DNA of 64,000 bases from Limnomonas spitsbergensis (lineage: Eukaryota; Chlorophyta; Chlorophyceae; Chlamydomonadales), in NCBI GenBank assembly GCA_037349105.1, contig JAYJMM010000054.1, forward strand, positions 186,001 to 250,000, read 5' to 3'. Under the pieces are notes generated by a model, which saw nothing but the letters and a program-made list of their open reading frames with translations, was not told the origin of the DNA and did not search any database. Both the position numbers and the translations under genes were made by a program. Shown here one piece after another: positions 41,041 to 54,400 of this stretch (the first letter of the stretch is position 1; each line of letters starts with the position of its first letter).

Positions 41041-42165
41041 AATCACTGACACTAGCCGTGTTGTTGCTGGTACCGCTGCTTCGAGCTGTGTGCAAGCACT
41101 GTCACTAGCGGTGCTGTTGCCGGTACCGCTGCTTCAGGCTGTGTGCAAACACTGACACTAGCGGTGTTGTTGCCGGTACCGCTGCTTCAGGGTGCCTGTG
41201 TGCAAACACTGACACTAGCGGTGTTATTGCCGGTACCGCTGCTTCATGCTGTGTGCAAACACTAACACTAGCGGTGCTATTGCCGGTACCGCTGCTTCAG
41301 GCTGTGTGCAAACACTGTCACTAGCGGTGTTGTTGCCTGCACCGCTGCTTCAGGCTGTGTGCAAACACTGACACTAGCGGTGTTGTTGCCGGTACCGCTG
41401 CTTCATGTTGTGTGCAAACACTAACACTAGCGGTGTTGTTGCCGGTACCGCTGCTTCAGGTTGCCTGTGTGCAAACACTGACACTAGCGGTGTTATTGCC
41501 GGTACCGCTGCTTCATGCTGTGTGCAAACACTAACACTAGCGGTGTTGTTGCCGGTACCGCTGCTTCATGCCGTGTGCAAACACTGTCACCAGCGGTGCT
41601 CTTGCCGTTACGGTTGCTTCAGATTGTTTGCAAGCACTCTCACTAGCGGTGCTGGTGCCGGTACCGCTGTTTCAGGCTGTGTGCAAACACTGTCACTAGC
41701 AGTGCTGTTGCCGGCAACGCTGTTTCAGGCTGGCTGTGTGCAATCACTGTCACTAGCGTTGTTGTTGCCGGTACCGCTGCTTCAGACTGTGTGCAATCAC
41801 TGTCACTAGCGTTGTTGTTGCCGGTGCCGCTGCTTCAGGCTGTGTGCAATCACTGTCACTAGCGGTTTTGTTTTTGGTACCGCTGCTTCAGGCTGTTAGC
41901 AATCACATGCACTAGCGGTGTTGTTGCCGGTACCGCTGCTTCATGCTGTGTCCAAACACTGTCACTAGCAGTGTTGTTGCCGGTACCGTTGCTTCAGGCT
42001 GTGTACAAAAACTGTCACTAGCAGTGTTGTTGCCGGTACCGTTGCTTCAGGCTGTGTCCAAACACTGTCACTAGCAGTGTTGTTGCCGGTACCGTTGCTT
42101 CAGGCTGTGTACAAACACTGTCACTAGCGGTGTTGTTGCTGGTACCGCTACTTAAGGCTATGTGG
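41041..42165. repeat. 53-57-bp satellite array, about 20 copies
   Basis: Unit built on CACTAGCGGTGTTGTTGCC followed by GGTACCGCTGCTTCAGGC and GTGTGCAAACACTG. Some units carry a 4-bp insertion. Divergence rises slightly towards the right end. Confidence 0.9.
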
Positions 42166-42960
42166 AAATACATCCACCAGTGCGCTATGCATGCAAAAAG
42201 GGTGTTGTCGTTCTGGCGGCGCGCTAGTGCGCTATGCATGCCAACAAGGTTTTGTCGTATCGGAGGGGCGCTAGTCCGCTATGCATGCAAGCTGGGTGTT
42301 GTCGTGCTGGCGGCACGCCAGTGCGCTATGCATGCAAGCATGTTGTTGTTGTGCCGTCGGTGCGCTAGTGTGCCATGCATGCAAGTAGGGTGTTGTCGTG
42401 CCGGCGCAGCGCTAGTGCGCTATGCATGCAAGCAAGGCGCTATCGTGCCGGGGGGCGCTAGTGCGCTATGCATGCAAACAGGCTGTTGTCGTGCCGTCGG
42501 GGCGCTAGTGCTCTATGCATGCAAGCATATTGTTGTCGAGCGGGCGGAGCATTAGTGCGCTATGCATGCACGCATGGTGCTGTCATGCCGGCAGGGTACT
42601 AATGCAGGCAGGCTAGGTGTTGTCGTGCCGGCAGGGCGCTACTGCATGCATGCATGGTTATGACGTGCCAGTATGGAGCTACTGCATGCAGGCACAATGA
42701 TGTCGTGCTAGCGGGGCGCTAGTGCGCTTCTACGAGGAGGCAGGGCGGGTCATGTCATCGTGGCGCTTTGTTGTTGGCTATGCATGCCGGCATGGTGCAG
42801 TCGTGCCGGTAGGGTGCTACTGCATGCATGCGGGGTGTTGTACTGTTGTCGTGCCGGCATGACGCTATGCGTGCATGCATGGTGTTGTCGTGCGGGTGGG
42901 GCGCTGGCGGGGAAGTCATGCATGCATGCAGGGTTTCTGTCTTTCATGCGGGGATCTACT
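42166..42960. repeat. About 60-bp satellite rich in ATGCATGCA, about 13 copies
   Basis: Unit built on GCGCTAGTGCGCTATGCATGCA then a variable part and TGTTGTCGTGCCGG. Copies become irregular after 42560. It follows the 53-57-bp array directly. Confidence 0.85.
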
Positions 42961-43838
42961 GCATGCATTGTTCTCATGGCATATGATACCTGCTGCTCTG
43001 CCTGCATTGTAGGCAAAGAATTATAACCTGCTTGAAACGTGTTTGTTGCTGTTCTCAAGGCCATTCCTGCGCGAAGGCCGGCATCGGCATTAGGGCGCCG
43101 CAGAGGTGCCGGGCGGTATCAAATATACTCCTCCTCGTCCTCCTCCTCCTCGGTATCCTTGGATGGTTCAGCCATTTCTGAGCTTTGAAGGCGTCATCAA
43201 AGAGCTCATTTGCATCGATGATTATATATTTAGCTCAAATTTCGACTGGATGCGTATGTTACCGGTGCATAACACATTTCACTTTTAAGGGGTCCACCCA
43301 CCGGGTTCCTCGCCCGCGCCTGTAAGGCATGACAGCACCCCACACCCAACCGCACCCATAAGGCTAATTTGTCGTTTGGTCACGGTCACACAGTGTAATT
43401 TGTGTGGGTACCGGTATGACGAAATCGTCAGACGTATCCATTCTCCATTAGGCCGGCCTCACACCTGACTGTGACAAAACCAAAACAGGCGAACGGCCAG
43501 TGGTATAAGCTTGCAAGGTACCAATGGACATGCTCGTCTCTGTGAGCCCCTCACTGTACGCTGTCGATGTTTTTTCGTTGAAAATATTGTGTACCGCACC
43601 GATGTGTGGGCTCGAGGTATGCAGCCAATTGTGCCGTCAGAGCCTGCCCCTCATGACCTCACCAGTCTCAAATGATCCCTGACGACAACTGGATATAATA
43701 TCGCAAGGTTTGGGCATGCATAAGCTGCCAGGAGCGGGATGTGCCCAAAATCTCAAGATCCGGGAGCAACGGTAGGAAACTCGTCATAGTTCTCTCGTCC
43801 TCACGCTGCCTGATTTCACATTGATTCCTGATTTCTAG
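42961..43838. other. Unique sequence, no gene established
   Basis: Contains several GGTACC/ACCGGTA palindromes but no recognisable coding motif. An exon-like block may begin at 43839 after ATTTCTAG. Confidence 0.35.
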
Positions 43839-44100
43839 GTGGAATATGGATTCTTTGAAGCTGACGGGGAAGCAAACCTGGCGAATGCGTTCTCTGTCTC
43901 AGATCTGGCGTGAACCTCACTTCAAACTGACGGTGGAGATGCGACAGAGGACACGTTAACGATGAAAGGTAGGATGTCCGCGACTTGTAGAAATGCTTAA
44001 CATGTCAGATGGTCTGCCCCCGCACTGCGAAATTTGACTGAGCCTGACTACTACTACATGGCTGCCTGCTACATCGAATGACCAACTTCTGATGCTGCAG

Positions 44101-45090
44101 GGAAATCAGCCAAAGGCCATCAAATATTTCCTTGCGAATTCTGGTTCATCATTAAGTATGCTGTCTCTCAGGCAGCAGGGCCCAGGTAAGGCCATCTATT
44201 GCGAGCTCATGCAAGGGCTTTGTCGCATGGGCCTTGGTCATCACGCGAGAACACCATCAACCAAACACATACCAAGTTAAATCTGCACGTATCCCCTCTT
44301 CTTCTTAACAGAGAGTTGAGTGTTTTTGTCATTTACAGTATCTGCGGGACGGAGGACACCTGCATGGGATCATGGTGGATGATGTTTGAAGGTGCGTCCA
44401 TGTTCGCACACCAATTCGCATTTCCGGGAGGCTTTCTGCAAACCCTTGGGAAAGAGCGTCAGCAAGGCTGAGGTGGATGCCTTCAGGGCATGGGCTGATG
44501 GGATGCTGGTTAACGATCTATACTGGTGTGTCACTTTGATTTAACATGCTTCATTGAGTTGAGCCTACTGCCAGCAAATTACAGCTTCACTTCACATCAT
44601 CCAATGGCATTTTGATTTTTTGCTGTGATTTTTTGCTTATTTCACGCCTCCCTTTGTTTGATACCAGGGCCCTCCCCAACGGTGGCCCCTTTGACCAACA
44701 TGCCTTTTTGGCGGGCATCGCCCGGGCCCTTGAGCCGACAAACACATCCAGCATAAACGCTCAGACCCGGCACGCTGTCAGCAATGTGACAGTTGCTATG
44801 GAACAAGTAGCGTTCTTCAGTTTCAAGGTAAGATTATTCTTTACATAGCAATTCGAGAAACACTCTTACATCATATCGTAACAGTTCTTAACAAAAATCT
44901 GTATTCAGATGTTAATAAGACATTCCTAATCTTTTTTATTCAGGTCAAGAACAGGTTGCAAAACAAGGTTGGGAACCAGAGAGTCAGCCATGCGAAGTGG
45001 ATTGTGGAGGAGATCGCGATTGTGCAGGCTGTCGGTGAAACATACGGATGGGCCACCATGATAATTCGTGTGTATGGAAAGAACTGTTAG
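44101..45090 (+). CDS. Spliced gene of unknown function (3' exons)
   Basis: Well-supported exons: 44431-44525 (AFCKPLGKSVSKAEVDAF and onward), 44668-44827 (ALPNGGPFDQHAFLAGIARA and onward) and 44944-45090 (VKNRLQNKVGNQRVSHAKW, ending YGKNC and TAG). Phases fit across both junctions, and donors (TG/GTGTGT, AAG/GTAAGA) and acceptors (ATACCAG, TATTCAG) are good. An upstream exon from 44312 (RVECFCHLQYLRDGGHLHG) to about 44374-44383 and one at 44101-44185 are likely, but their exact ends and phases are not settled. Further 5' exons may lie from 43839. The protein appears globular with mixed helices. I recognise no domain. It lies between a satellite field and a LINE, so it may be a host gene or part of a DNA transposon. 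Confidence 0.55.
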
Positions 45091-45469
45091 CGCCTTTGTG
45101 TAGTTGGCCGCTGTCAGCCACTAGAGTGTTCCATGTTCGTCGGTAAGATTCGGCCGCTTGAAATGGTCGATTGATTCAAACGGAGGGAAAAGTTCGCTTG
45201 ATCGAACGCTTGAAGCTCGATTGATTCAAGTGCCCGCTTTTTCTCCCCTGTCGACACCCGCCCTGTCGAAGTACTGGTACAGGTGCACCCGCTCGCTCCT
45301 GGCCCTCGCTCGCTCTTGCTAGCGTCGTCAACTCGTCATTCCTCTTGCGTCGGCATTAGTCATCTTCACTGAAGGTTTCACATGTCAGCCATGTGATAAA
45401 TATAGGAGCTGAACAATACTCGAACACCATGTAATCTCGCTATGTCTATGGTCACCCCCGCGTCACTAT
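45091..45469. other. Spacer with CTTGA-rich segment and a TATA-like site
   Basis: 45146-45240 has repeated CTTGA, ATTGATTCAA and TCAAG motifs like 36603-36705. ATAAATATAGG near 45396 could be a promoter element for the LINE or chance. Confidence 0.35.
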
Positions 45470-48400
45470 TTGGCACAACGGATGTCCAGTGGCGGACCTA
45501 GGCAGCACATGCCTGCTATCTTACTCAAGCGGCTGTGTCACTTTAAACGGGCTACTCAATCTATGTACAAATACTCACACGCGCAATACTCTCCACATCA
45601 CATCCGAGACCACCACGAAGCATCACGAGCCTCAGCAGGGTCGCAAGCAGATTTCCCTGACGCTCTCCCCGAGTGCCCCCTCACATGCATTCCTTTCACT
45701 GCCAAGGTGGCTTTCACCCCGTGCCTTTTCCACTACAGGCACATTTCAGGGGCATCATGTCGCCATGATTTTACAGGTCCCCTGCACCACACAGCCGAAC
45801 ACACCTCTCTTGTCAGAACCCGACAACCACAAGCTCTCTTCTCTCACGATCCTCCCATACTGAAAGCACATGCCGTGACTTTCGAACCGCATCTTTGCAA
45901 CATGCCCTCCTCATCGTGCCAATCCACATGCACGCATCCGACATCCTTGCAACGCACAGTTCCCAGACGCCGCTTCTGCCTGGCTACCGCCTCCCGCCGA
46001 TCAAAAAGAGTGACCACGCTGTCACAAAACAAAACTAGAGGCCAGCCAATCAGACCCATAACCTTCGCACACCCGAAAAACAAAAGATACACACCCGTCG
46101 CCACAATGTCGTTTCGCAACAGTATTTCTCCATTGCGCATTGGTGGCATCACCACCTACGCAGGCCACCCTCGTGTCCAAATCACGGTGCAGCGACCACG
46201 CGTGCATAGCCGGTCTTGTTCCCCTGACTCCGTGACACGCCCAACCCCACGAAGCCCTCCATCGGAGGCCGATACCCAGGTACTCACCCTCAACCTCTGT
46301 CCAACAGACGTAGACATCAAAGTTCCCCAAACTAGCCAAATCCCTTGCCGCCCATCCAGTGACACCAGCCGACACAACATCCCAGCAACATTTTCCGTCG
46401 CTACGCTCACTCTGCTAATAATTGCATGCTTAATTCCGCTATCTGCTTCTTCTCCACCTATGCACACAACAACCCCGTTTTCTCCCGCCCCGACTCACCA
46501 CGTGCATACACCAATTACGATTTCCTGCTTTCTTACCCAGATGAGCGACGCGAATCTCGCGACCAACCCGCCTGCTGCTGCTGTCCGTCACAGTGATGGC
46601 AACGTGGAAGCTACCATTTGGATCACCGACCCTGACCTCCCTGCACTCCTCCGGAAATTCTCATACCGAGTCCTCGACGATGGCGAACAAAATGGCACGG
46701 TCTGCATGCAGACCCGACTGCATAACTATCGAAAGGTCGTCGAGGGCTGCCAGCACACGTTCCACCTGACCGGCATTCCGAGAGACGAAGCGAGCATCCC
46801 TGCTGAGCAATCGAAACTGCTGCTCTTCTACAACCTGTACCCCCCCACCACGCCTGAGGCAGAGGTCCAAACGTTGCTCAAAACGTATCTAAAACGGCTT
46901 GTCACCGCCACAGGCTGTGCGGTTGCGAACTTCGAGACTTACACCACCAAAGGGGGTAACATCACGAGAGTCTATTTCGAGGACGCCCGTTCTGTGCTCC
47001 GCATCCACCTCATGCTTTACGACGACACGACGGCATTTGAATGTCCTACACGCCTGCGTTCATTCGTGCGCACGGAGCTGGGCTTGACTGCCCCTTGCGA
47101 CGACACCATGGAGCTCCAACTACGGGCTGTCGTACTGCAGGTGATGCCAGACACCCCCTTGCACACCACGCTGACGCAACACCTCAGCAATTACCCCCGC
47201 GGTGCCCCACGGGCTATTGCTCTCCGTGAGCTCTCCCGGGCCCTGTCACTTGCGGGTCCCAGCGTAGAGTTCCAGACGTTCGACTACGACCGCGACAACT
47301 CGCAGTTCATCTTCCATGCGGTCGTCACCGGAGAATCGTTCAGGGAACGCCTTATGGCGCAATCTACTACACCGGGCCAGCCCCGGGCAGGCATCCCAGT
47401 GGGTGATTCCCTCATGTGCCTTCTGCCATGTGACCTGTCCTTCTTGACCGCCCTCTACAACGACAGCAGGCACACACACACCGCACCCCCCCAATTTCAG
47501 CTTGCTGTGGCCATCACCAACAAGCCGGACCTCAACCGCCCTGATGTTGTGTTGAAGGCTGTCAAAGCCCTCTTCTTGGCTGCTGACAAAGTGTTGACCT
47601 CTGCACCCCGCCTTGTGCGCACCAACATGCGCCTGCAATGCAAGACGAACCCTTGCCAAATCTACGCCGTTTCTGTCGATCGCTTCGAAGATCTATTGCT
47701 CTTCACCAACCTCTCCCGCACCATCCGGGTGGGCGGCATCGATTCAGACAAACTCCTCGTCGGTCCTGGGGGCCGTAACAATCCCTACGGACAGTGGCTG
47801 GACCTGAGCATCGGCAACCTCGGCGCTATCCTTGCCGAGTCAAAACAATCCCCCAGCGGCGTGTGGGAAACCTTCTCCGAGGTCATGGCCCGCCGGCCAG
47901 ACCTGAAACAGAAGACACTTCATGAGCAACACCAGCAGGATTACCTCACGTTGCACCCCGTACGGATGCCCCAGAACAAGCGCCCGGCAAACACCTCTGG
48001 CGGCTACCGCCAAAAGCCACGCATGACCCTGGTACGCCCTTTTGTGCCTGCCATGATTCCCCTTGATCTACATGACCCCATTTCCTGCTACCCTCTCTTG
48101 CCATACACCCCACACTCCATTCCAATTTTACTCAGCTCTCATCTTCACATTCCCACTGACACCTCTATTTTTCAACACCAAACAACCACCACACTGGCAC
48201 TTTGTCATCACACACCACCTCCGCCCCCCTCCACATATCTTCCCTTCTCACTCCCTTTCACCCCTCGCTCCCCTTGCCCACCCCTTATTCCGCCCTTTAG
48301 GACTAGCAAGTCCACCAACACCAAGTCTTCAAGCGCTCTGCCAGAGATATTAAGTTGGCTACGCCACGTGCAAAGTACAATTCTGCGTTATCAGATTCCT

Positions 48401-51400
48401 TGCCTTCACAGCCAAAATTATGCCGTTACCCTGACCAATGTTCGAATACATCTATTAAACAGCATGGTTCACTTTGGAAACATTATTTTATTTGCTAGCA
48501 CCCTCAGTTTCCTATGCAGTACACTGATTATACATCATATTTTATGCCTCCCCCACCCTTGTAATCCATCGCTCGGGAACTACCCACCGTCTCCATTAAC
48601 CTCACCCCATGCCTCACAACCTACACCCGCTATCCCGATCCCCGCTGTCCTTCAGGCCAGACATACACTTCCGCCCTCAGCTCATCTTCCTCTACCTCCA
48701 GCCCACATATCCCCCAAACCTACCACTCGCTCCACAACAAAACAATGGCTACAATCTCTCTGGATCATAAAGATAACAAAATGCTACACCCCCCACCGTC
48801 ATTATCAGCGGTTCCTACTGAGTAAGGCTAAGCGTCTTTTAGCACGTCTAACACATAGAAAAAAAACAGATCCTTCCGTACTCCGTCTCCTTTCCCACCA
48901 CATCTCCTTGCTCCAACACCCTCCTCTATCTCCTAGACCTACAAATATTTCTCCTTCTTTCCGTTGCCCCCCGATCGGAGGCATCTCTGAAACCCATGCC
49001 TTACAATGCTCACCTACCACCCCCCATATCCTGCCTATTGGTCTTTACTTCGAGCGTCAAGTGGCCCAATACTGCCAACTTCATGCATACAACAACCTTG
49101 TACAATACGCCTCCACTACATGCACTCAAATCTCTGCGTGGTGCACTCAACAAAGCCGCCTACCTAAATATCCACACCACAAGCGCCTCTGGCTCCATCC
49201 TGAAAACTACTACGACCCGTCCCGAGGAAATTTCTCTGACGCTCTCTTCTCCTTCTGGCTACATGAAACCCAACATCTCAATAAGACGCGCATCATGGAC
49301 AGATCTACTCCCATAGTAACCCCCACTAACCTTGCCCACCTCTCCCAGCTCACCATACATGATCTAGACATGGCTCTCATTTCCATGCAACAGTCCCACG
49401 GATTGGCCTACCATGGCTTTGTTGTTCACACCACAGAGCTGGCTGGATATGGGCACGCATCTACCCTCCTCAAGTACAACGGAGCCTGGATTTGGCTTGA
49501 CCCTGATGACCCCACACGCTCCACCATTGTCGGGCCTGACGGTCACTATAACCTTACCCTCCTTCGCACTCTAGCATGCAGTGTTTTTGCCCTGGTCCCA
49601 AGTACCACGTTAGAAGCCTGCCTTGAGGCCTCGCACTTTCGTCCCTCGCACGCCACTCCTACCCCACCCGAATATGCCACCATCATTGACATTGACGTGG
49701 AGGGTGCACCACCCATGCACCTCCCAGCAGTGACACCAGTCCCCCAAGCTCCAATCCCCCACCCATCACCAAAATCACCTTGTACTGCTCCTTCTCCGCT
49801 CCGCACCATCGCCGCTCCAAACAGCAGAGCGCTTCGCATTGCTCCTCCGACATCGCGATCATGTACTTTGCACTCCTTTTCCTCGGCCAAGACCCCCCCG
49901 CTTCAGTCAGGCTCCACATTCCAAGATTCCAAATCCATTTCTTTCACTACTTTTAATCACCAAGGACTACGTTCTAACTTACGAGACCTGTCCGACCTCG
50001 TCAATTCCGAATGCCCACACTTTCTCTTTGGACAGGAAACACACATATTTTCATCCCAGCATACTCAGCTTCGTAAAACTTGCTCGATTTTCGCGTCCTA
50101 CGCTCTTTTTTTCAGCAGCTTACCCAACTCCACGGACCTCTCTCGATGCCGGCCAGGAGCTTCTGCACCAGGTGGAGTTCTCCTAGCAATACAAAAAACA
50201 TACACCCAGCACCCTCTATTCAAACGCCAAACGATCCCTACCAGCCTCACAGGCTACTGCATACATGTTTCCCTGCCCATGGCCAATAATATGGTCCTCC
50301 ATGTTCTAAGTGTCTACATGCCCCCCGGCCATGCCATCCTCAAAGCTGCATGCATGGACTACATTGCATCCCAAATCGATACCCATGACCCAGTCTCACA
50401 CTTCTTTATCATTGGCGGAGACTTTAATCATCATCTAGGCCCTGTCATGCACCCTGGCTTCAGCTCTTTCCTCCATGCCAGCAACCTCACCCCCATCAAT
50501 GCTTCCTCTACTCAGCACACTACCCATTACCCCCACAACTCACAGTGCAGGCCATCTATGATCGATGATATCCTCCTCTCTACCAACCTCCCCCGCTCTA
50601 CTTACACAAGTATGGCAGACGTGACATGCCATGTCCCTACCTTTTGCCAATATTTCTCGGATCACCTGCCACTCAGTATTACCTGCCCCAAGGCTATGCT
50701 TCCGATCCTCAGGTCTCCAGTCCCATCTTCCCCGTCCCAACCTCTCCTTCATCAGGCCACTACACCCAACCCCTGTCCACCTGCCCCAATTGCTCGTCCC
50801 ACTGAAATTAAACAACCCATACCCAAACCCAACCTAGATATTACACGCCAAAAACTGAACACCAATCTATCCACAGCGTGTGACTCCCTATTGGCACACA
50901 GCACCCACCTCTTAGACCGCATATACCAAGATGTACCTCGGACCTCTTGTGGCACCCGCCCCTCCATCCCTTGGACAGCATGTAAACAGATAATCAAAGA
51001 CCTTCAGCTTGACATCCCATCGCTCGCCTCCTCCCACACAGATCTCCTCGATGCGGCCTTGTTGATCATGAAACAGTGTTGCCCAACCAGAACTGTTGCC
51101 CCTCCAAACCCTTGTGGCCAAGCCCGCCCCCGACAATGCTACCTCCCAAGAACTGTCCAGAAGAAAATATCCGCCCGTTTGCATACCATCACTGTCCTCT
51201 TCTTTGCACGACGTTTCCTCATGCGCCTGCTAAATTCTCCAGAGTTCCCCACCGCCGTCCATCCTAATACCGACCCCCACTTTGCCACACGTGCCCGGCT
51301 CCTCCTTGCACTAAAGTCTGAAACTTGCCTTGGTCAAATAAATGCCCGTCATCCACATTGCCACAACACCCCTCACCGTGGTAACTTGGTCGACCTGCTC

Positions 51401-54400
51401 CCTTCTCTCCCTGATTCCGATGGCCCTGACCCCCATGCTACCTGGTCCAACTGGATCCACACATGCGACGCGCACATACGCTCCACCCGGAGGCGCATCC
51501 GAAACACCACTAAGCCACATAGTGAACGCAATACCCACCGACGACGTCTGACACGCCTTCTCTTCACTTCCCCCCGTAAGGCCCACAACATCATCTTCCA
51601 GGATTCCACAGACACCGTATCTTCCGAAATCACCTCAGTCCGTAATACAACCACCCAACACCTTCTTACTGACCCAACGGACATGGTTCAATACACTGAA
51701 TCCCACTTCGGCAGAGAATGGGCGCATGACCCCTCCCTCCCTACCCATGATCCCTTTCCTTGGGCGGCCACAGGCGCAATTGATGCATTCACTCTTGACA
51801 CGCCTGCCAAATCCCACTCCACACCAACTTCTACCCTGCTTCCATATGTCACCCGAACACACCTCTTTCATCGTGTCCTCCACAAATTATCCAACAATAA
51901 AAAGCCAGGCCCAGACGGTGTCCCCAATGAACTCCTTCGCATCATGCCATCTTCATTCAAGTCCTCCATACGTAACCTCCTTATCCTCATGTGGGTCACT
52001 GGCTCTACCCCAGACACATGGAAAGTCTCACATACCACTCTTCTCCATAAAAAGGACGACCCCTCTATCCTGACAAATAAACGACCCATTGGCATGCACA
52101 ACACTATCTACAAACTTTGGACTCGTTTTGTCAGTACTGTCATATCTGAATTTTCTGAGGACCACTGCATACTCAGTCCTTCCCAAGAAGGGTTCCGAGC
52201 TAAACATAACACCTCTCGCCATCTGCAACGTCTTGTACATCTTCTAGAGGATGCCCAAGCATCCAACCGCAATATCTACATTGCCTATGTGGACCTCACT
52301 AACGCATTCAACACCATAAACCATGACAAGCTCTACCGTATTATGGATACCCTAGGATACCCTGAAGATTCTGTCGATGTCATCAAAGGCATCTACACTA
52401 ATGCCTCTACCCGTATCATTCTCCAGCGGTCTTCAGGTCTTGCTACTCATCCTATCCCTGTGGGTCGAGGCACCATTCAGGGGGACACTCTGTCTCCCCT
52501 GGTTTTCAATATCTACATGGAACCTTGTCTCAGATGGTGCAACACTGGTGGCCATGGCTTCACCCCCTCATGTGCTATCCCCCTAGGCATGAAACACCCT
52601 TGTGCCCTCACTCTCTCCACCCTCGCCTTTGCTGATGATATGGCCCTTCTCTCGCATTCTCACGTTCGCCTCCTTCATCAACTTCACAAACTCACTGCTT
52701 ATTGCACATGGGCAGGTCTAACGCTCAACGCTTCCAAATGTGCACTTACTGGGGCGGCTCACCATGCAGCTCTTACAGGATTGGCCCACACTATTGCCGA
52801 GCAAACCGCCCTCCTTCATGCCCAACTACACAATAAATTTTTTGTGAACGGCATCCCCTTTCCATTCTTCCCTCCCTCAAAATCTTACAAATACCTTGGT
52901 GTTTACATCAACACCCTTCTCAGCTTTAAAGATCATCTCGATGCCATCACTGCCACTATCCAAGCGAAATCACGCAGCCTCATCATGGCCGATGTCGCCC
53001 CCCAACACATTCTCATGATCATCAACAGGGTCCTTCGCCCTAAAATTACGCATTCCCTATCCATTGCACCTTTCTCAGAAGTGGATATACGGATACTCGA
53101 TACCCTGCTTGCCAGAGTCCTCCGAATTTGCATGAATCTTGGCCACTCCTACCCCACCGCCCTTATACTCACACCCACAGATCGGGGGGGTGTTGGCCTC
53201 ACCTCCCTCCTGACAGATTACACCCAGATTTCCGCCCTTACCCTCACCCGAGCCCTGAACGATGAAGGTTCCCTCGGAACCCTCACTTCTGGCGTTTTGA
53301 ACCAACAACTGGACACTCATGGACAACTCCCCCTCACGTCGCTTGTGCGACCCACTAGAACTTTTCACTCGTTACCGCTCCCCATGCGTCAACTTTCCCT
53401 CATGCACCATGCTCAACTTGCTCTCCATCGTTGCTCATCAGGCCCTTCCCCTATTACCTCTGGAGTTCAAGAACTCCTCGGCAATGCCATGTGGCGACAA
53501 CTGACCCACATCCTCTCACCCACACCTCCTCCACCTGACACTACCCTGCCATTTATGCCTATTCCTCCCTACACTCCAACACCACAGAGTTCCACCCTCC
53601 TCATCACTCCAGAACTACTCCATCCTCTTTGTCGTCTGGGCATCACGTCCTTGGAACCACTTACCGTCATGACTGGACCTCACATTTCTACCTTCCAGCC
53701 ATCCACGTACCTGTCTGCAACATTCAAAGGTAAAGCGCGCCGTCGTTGGATACAACAGGCCCAAGTCTCGCTCAACCGTATCACCCTGCTCCTTAATGGG
53801 CATCCCTCTGACCAAGCCCTCAGCTACACGCGCTTTTCTGCACTCCCCCTCCATCAGCGCCACATCACGATCGCCCATGACTTCTCCCAACTCCCTCAGG
53901 TTGTCTCGACCACCCTCCCCCACATCGCGTCTGCTCCCAGTGCCGACCAGGCCCTTGGTCTCCTCCCCCAATGCTTCTCCCCACGCCCTCAAGCAACTTC
54001 AAAGCGCGCCCGTCCCACTATCCCCCGTAGTACTCATACCCGCGCTCCAGAGCTCTTTCCCAACCCAGGCCTTCCCTCTAGCCCACCCCTTCCTCATGCT
54101 CCCTTTGTCCTACACTTGGGCACAACACCATGCCCCCTACTCCCCCACCATCCCAACTACATTCTCGACCTTTCATGCCCCCCTCCCTCTCCTCCCCCTG
54201 TCCCTTCCACCTTGCCCCACATCCCTCCTCCCACATTGTTTGTCCTGGACCTGGCTGCACCCCCAGGTCCCCCACTCCCTCATCATCATGACTACATTCT
54301 AGACCTCTCATGCCCCCCTCCCCCGCCCCCCCCCCGTCTATGCCCCCCCACGACTCGCTCAGGATTGTTGGATCAACCGTTCGTCTCGTCCACCCTATCG

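Noticed and set aside
37083..42960. CRISPR-like arrays
   Set aside because: Repeats are contiguous satellites without unique spacers, in a eukaryotic context.
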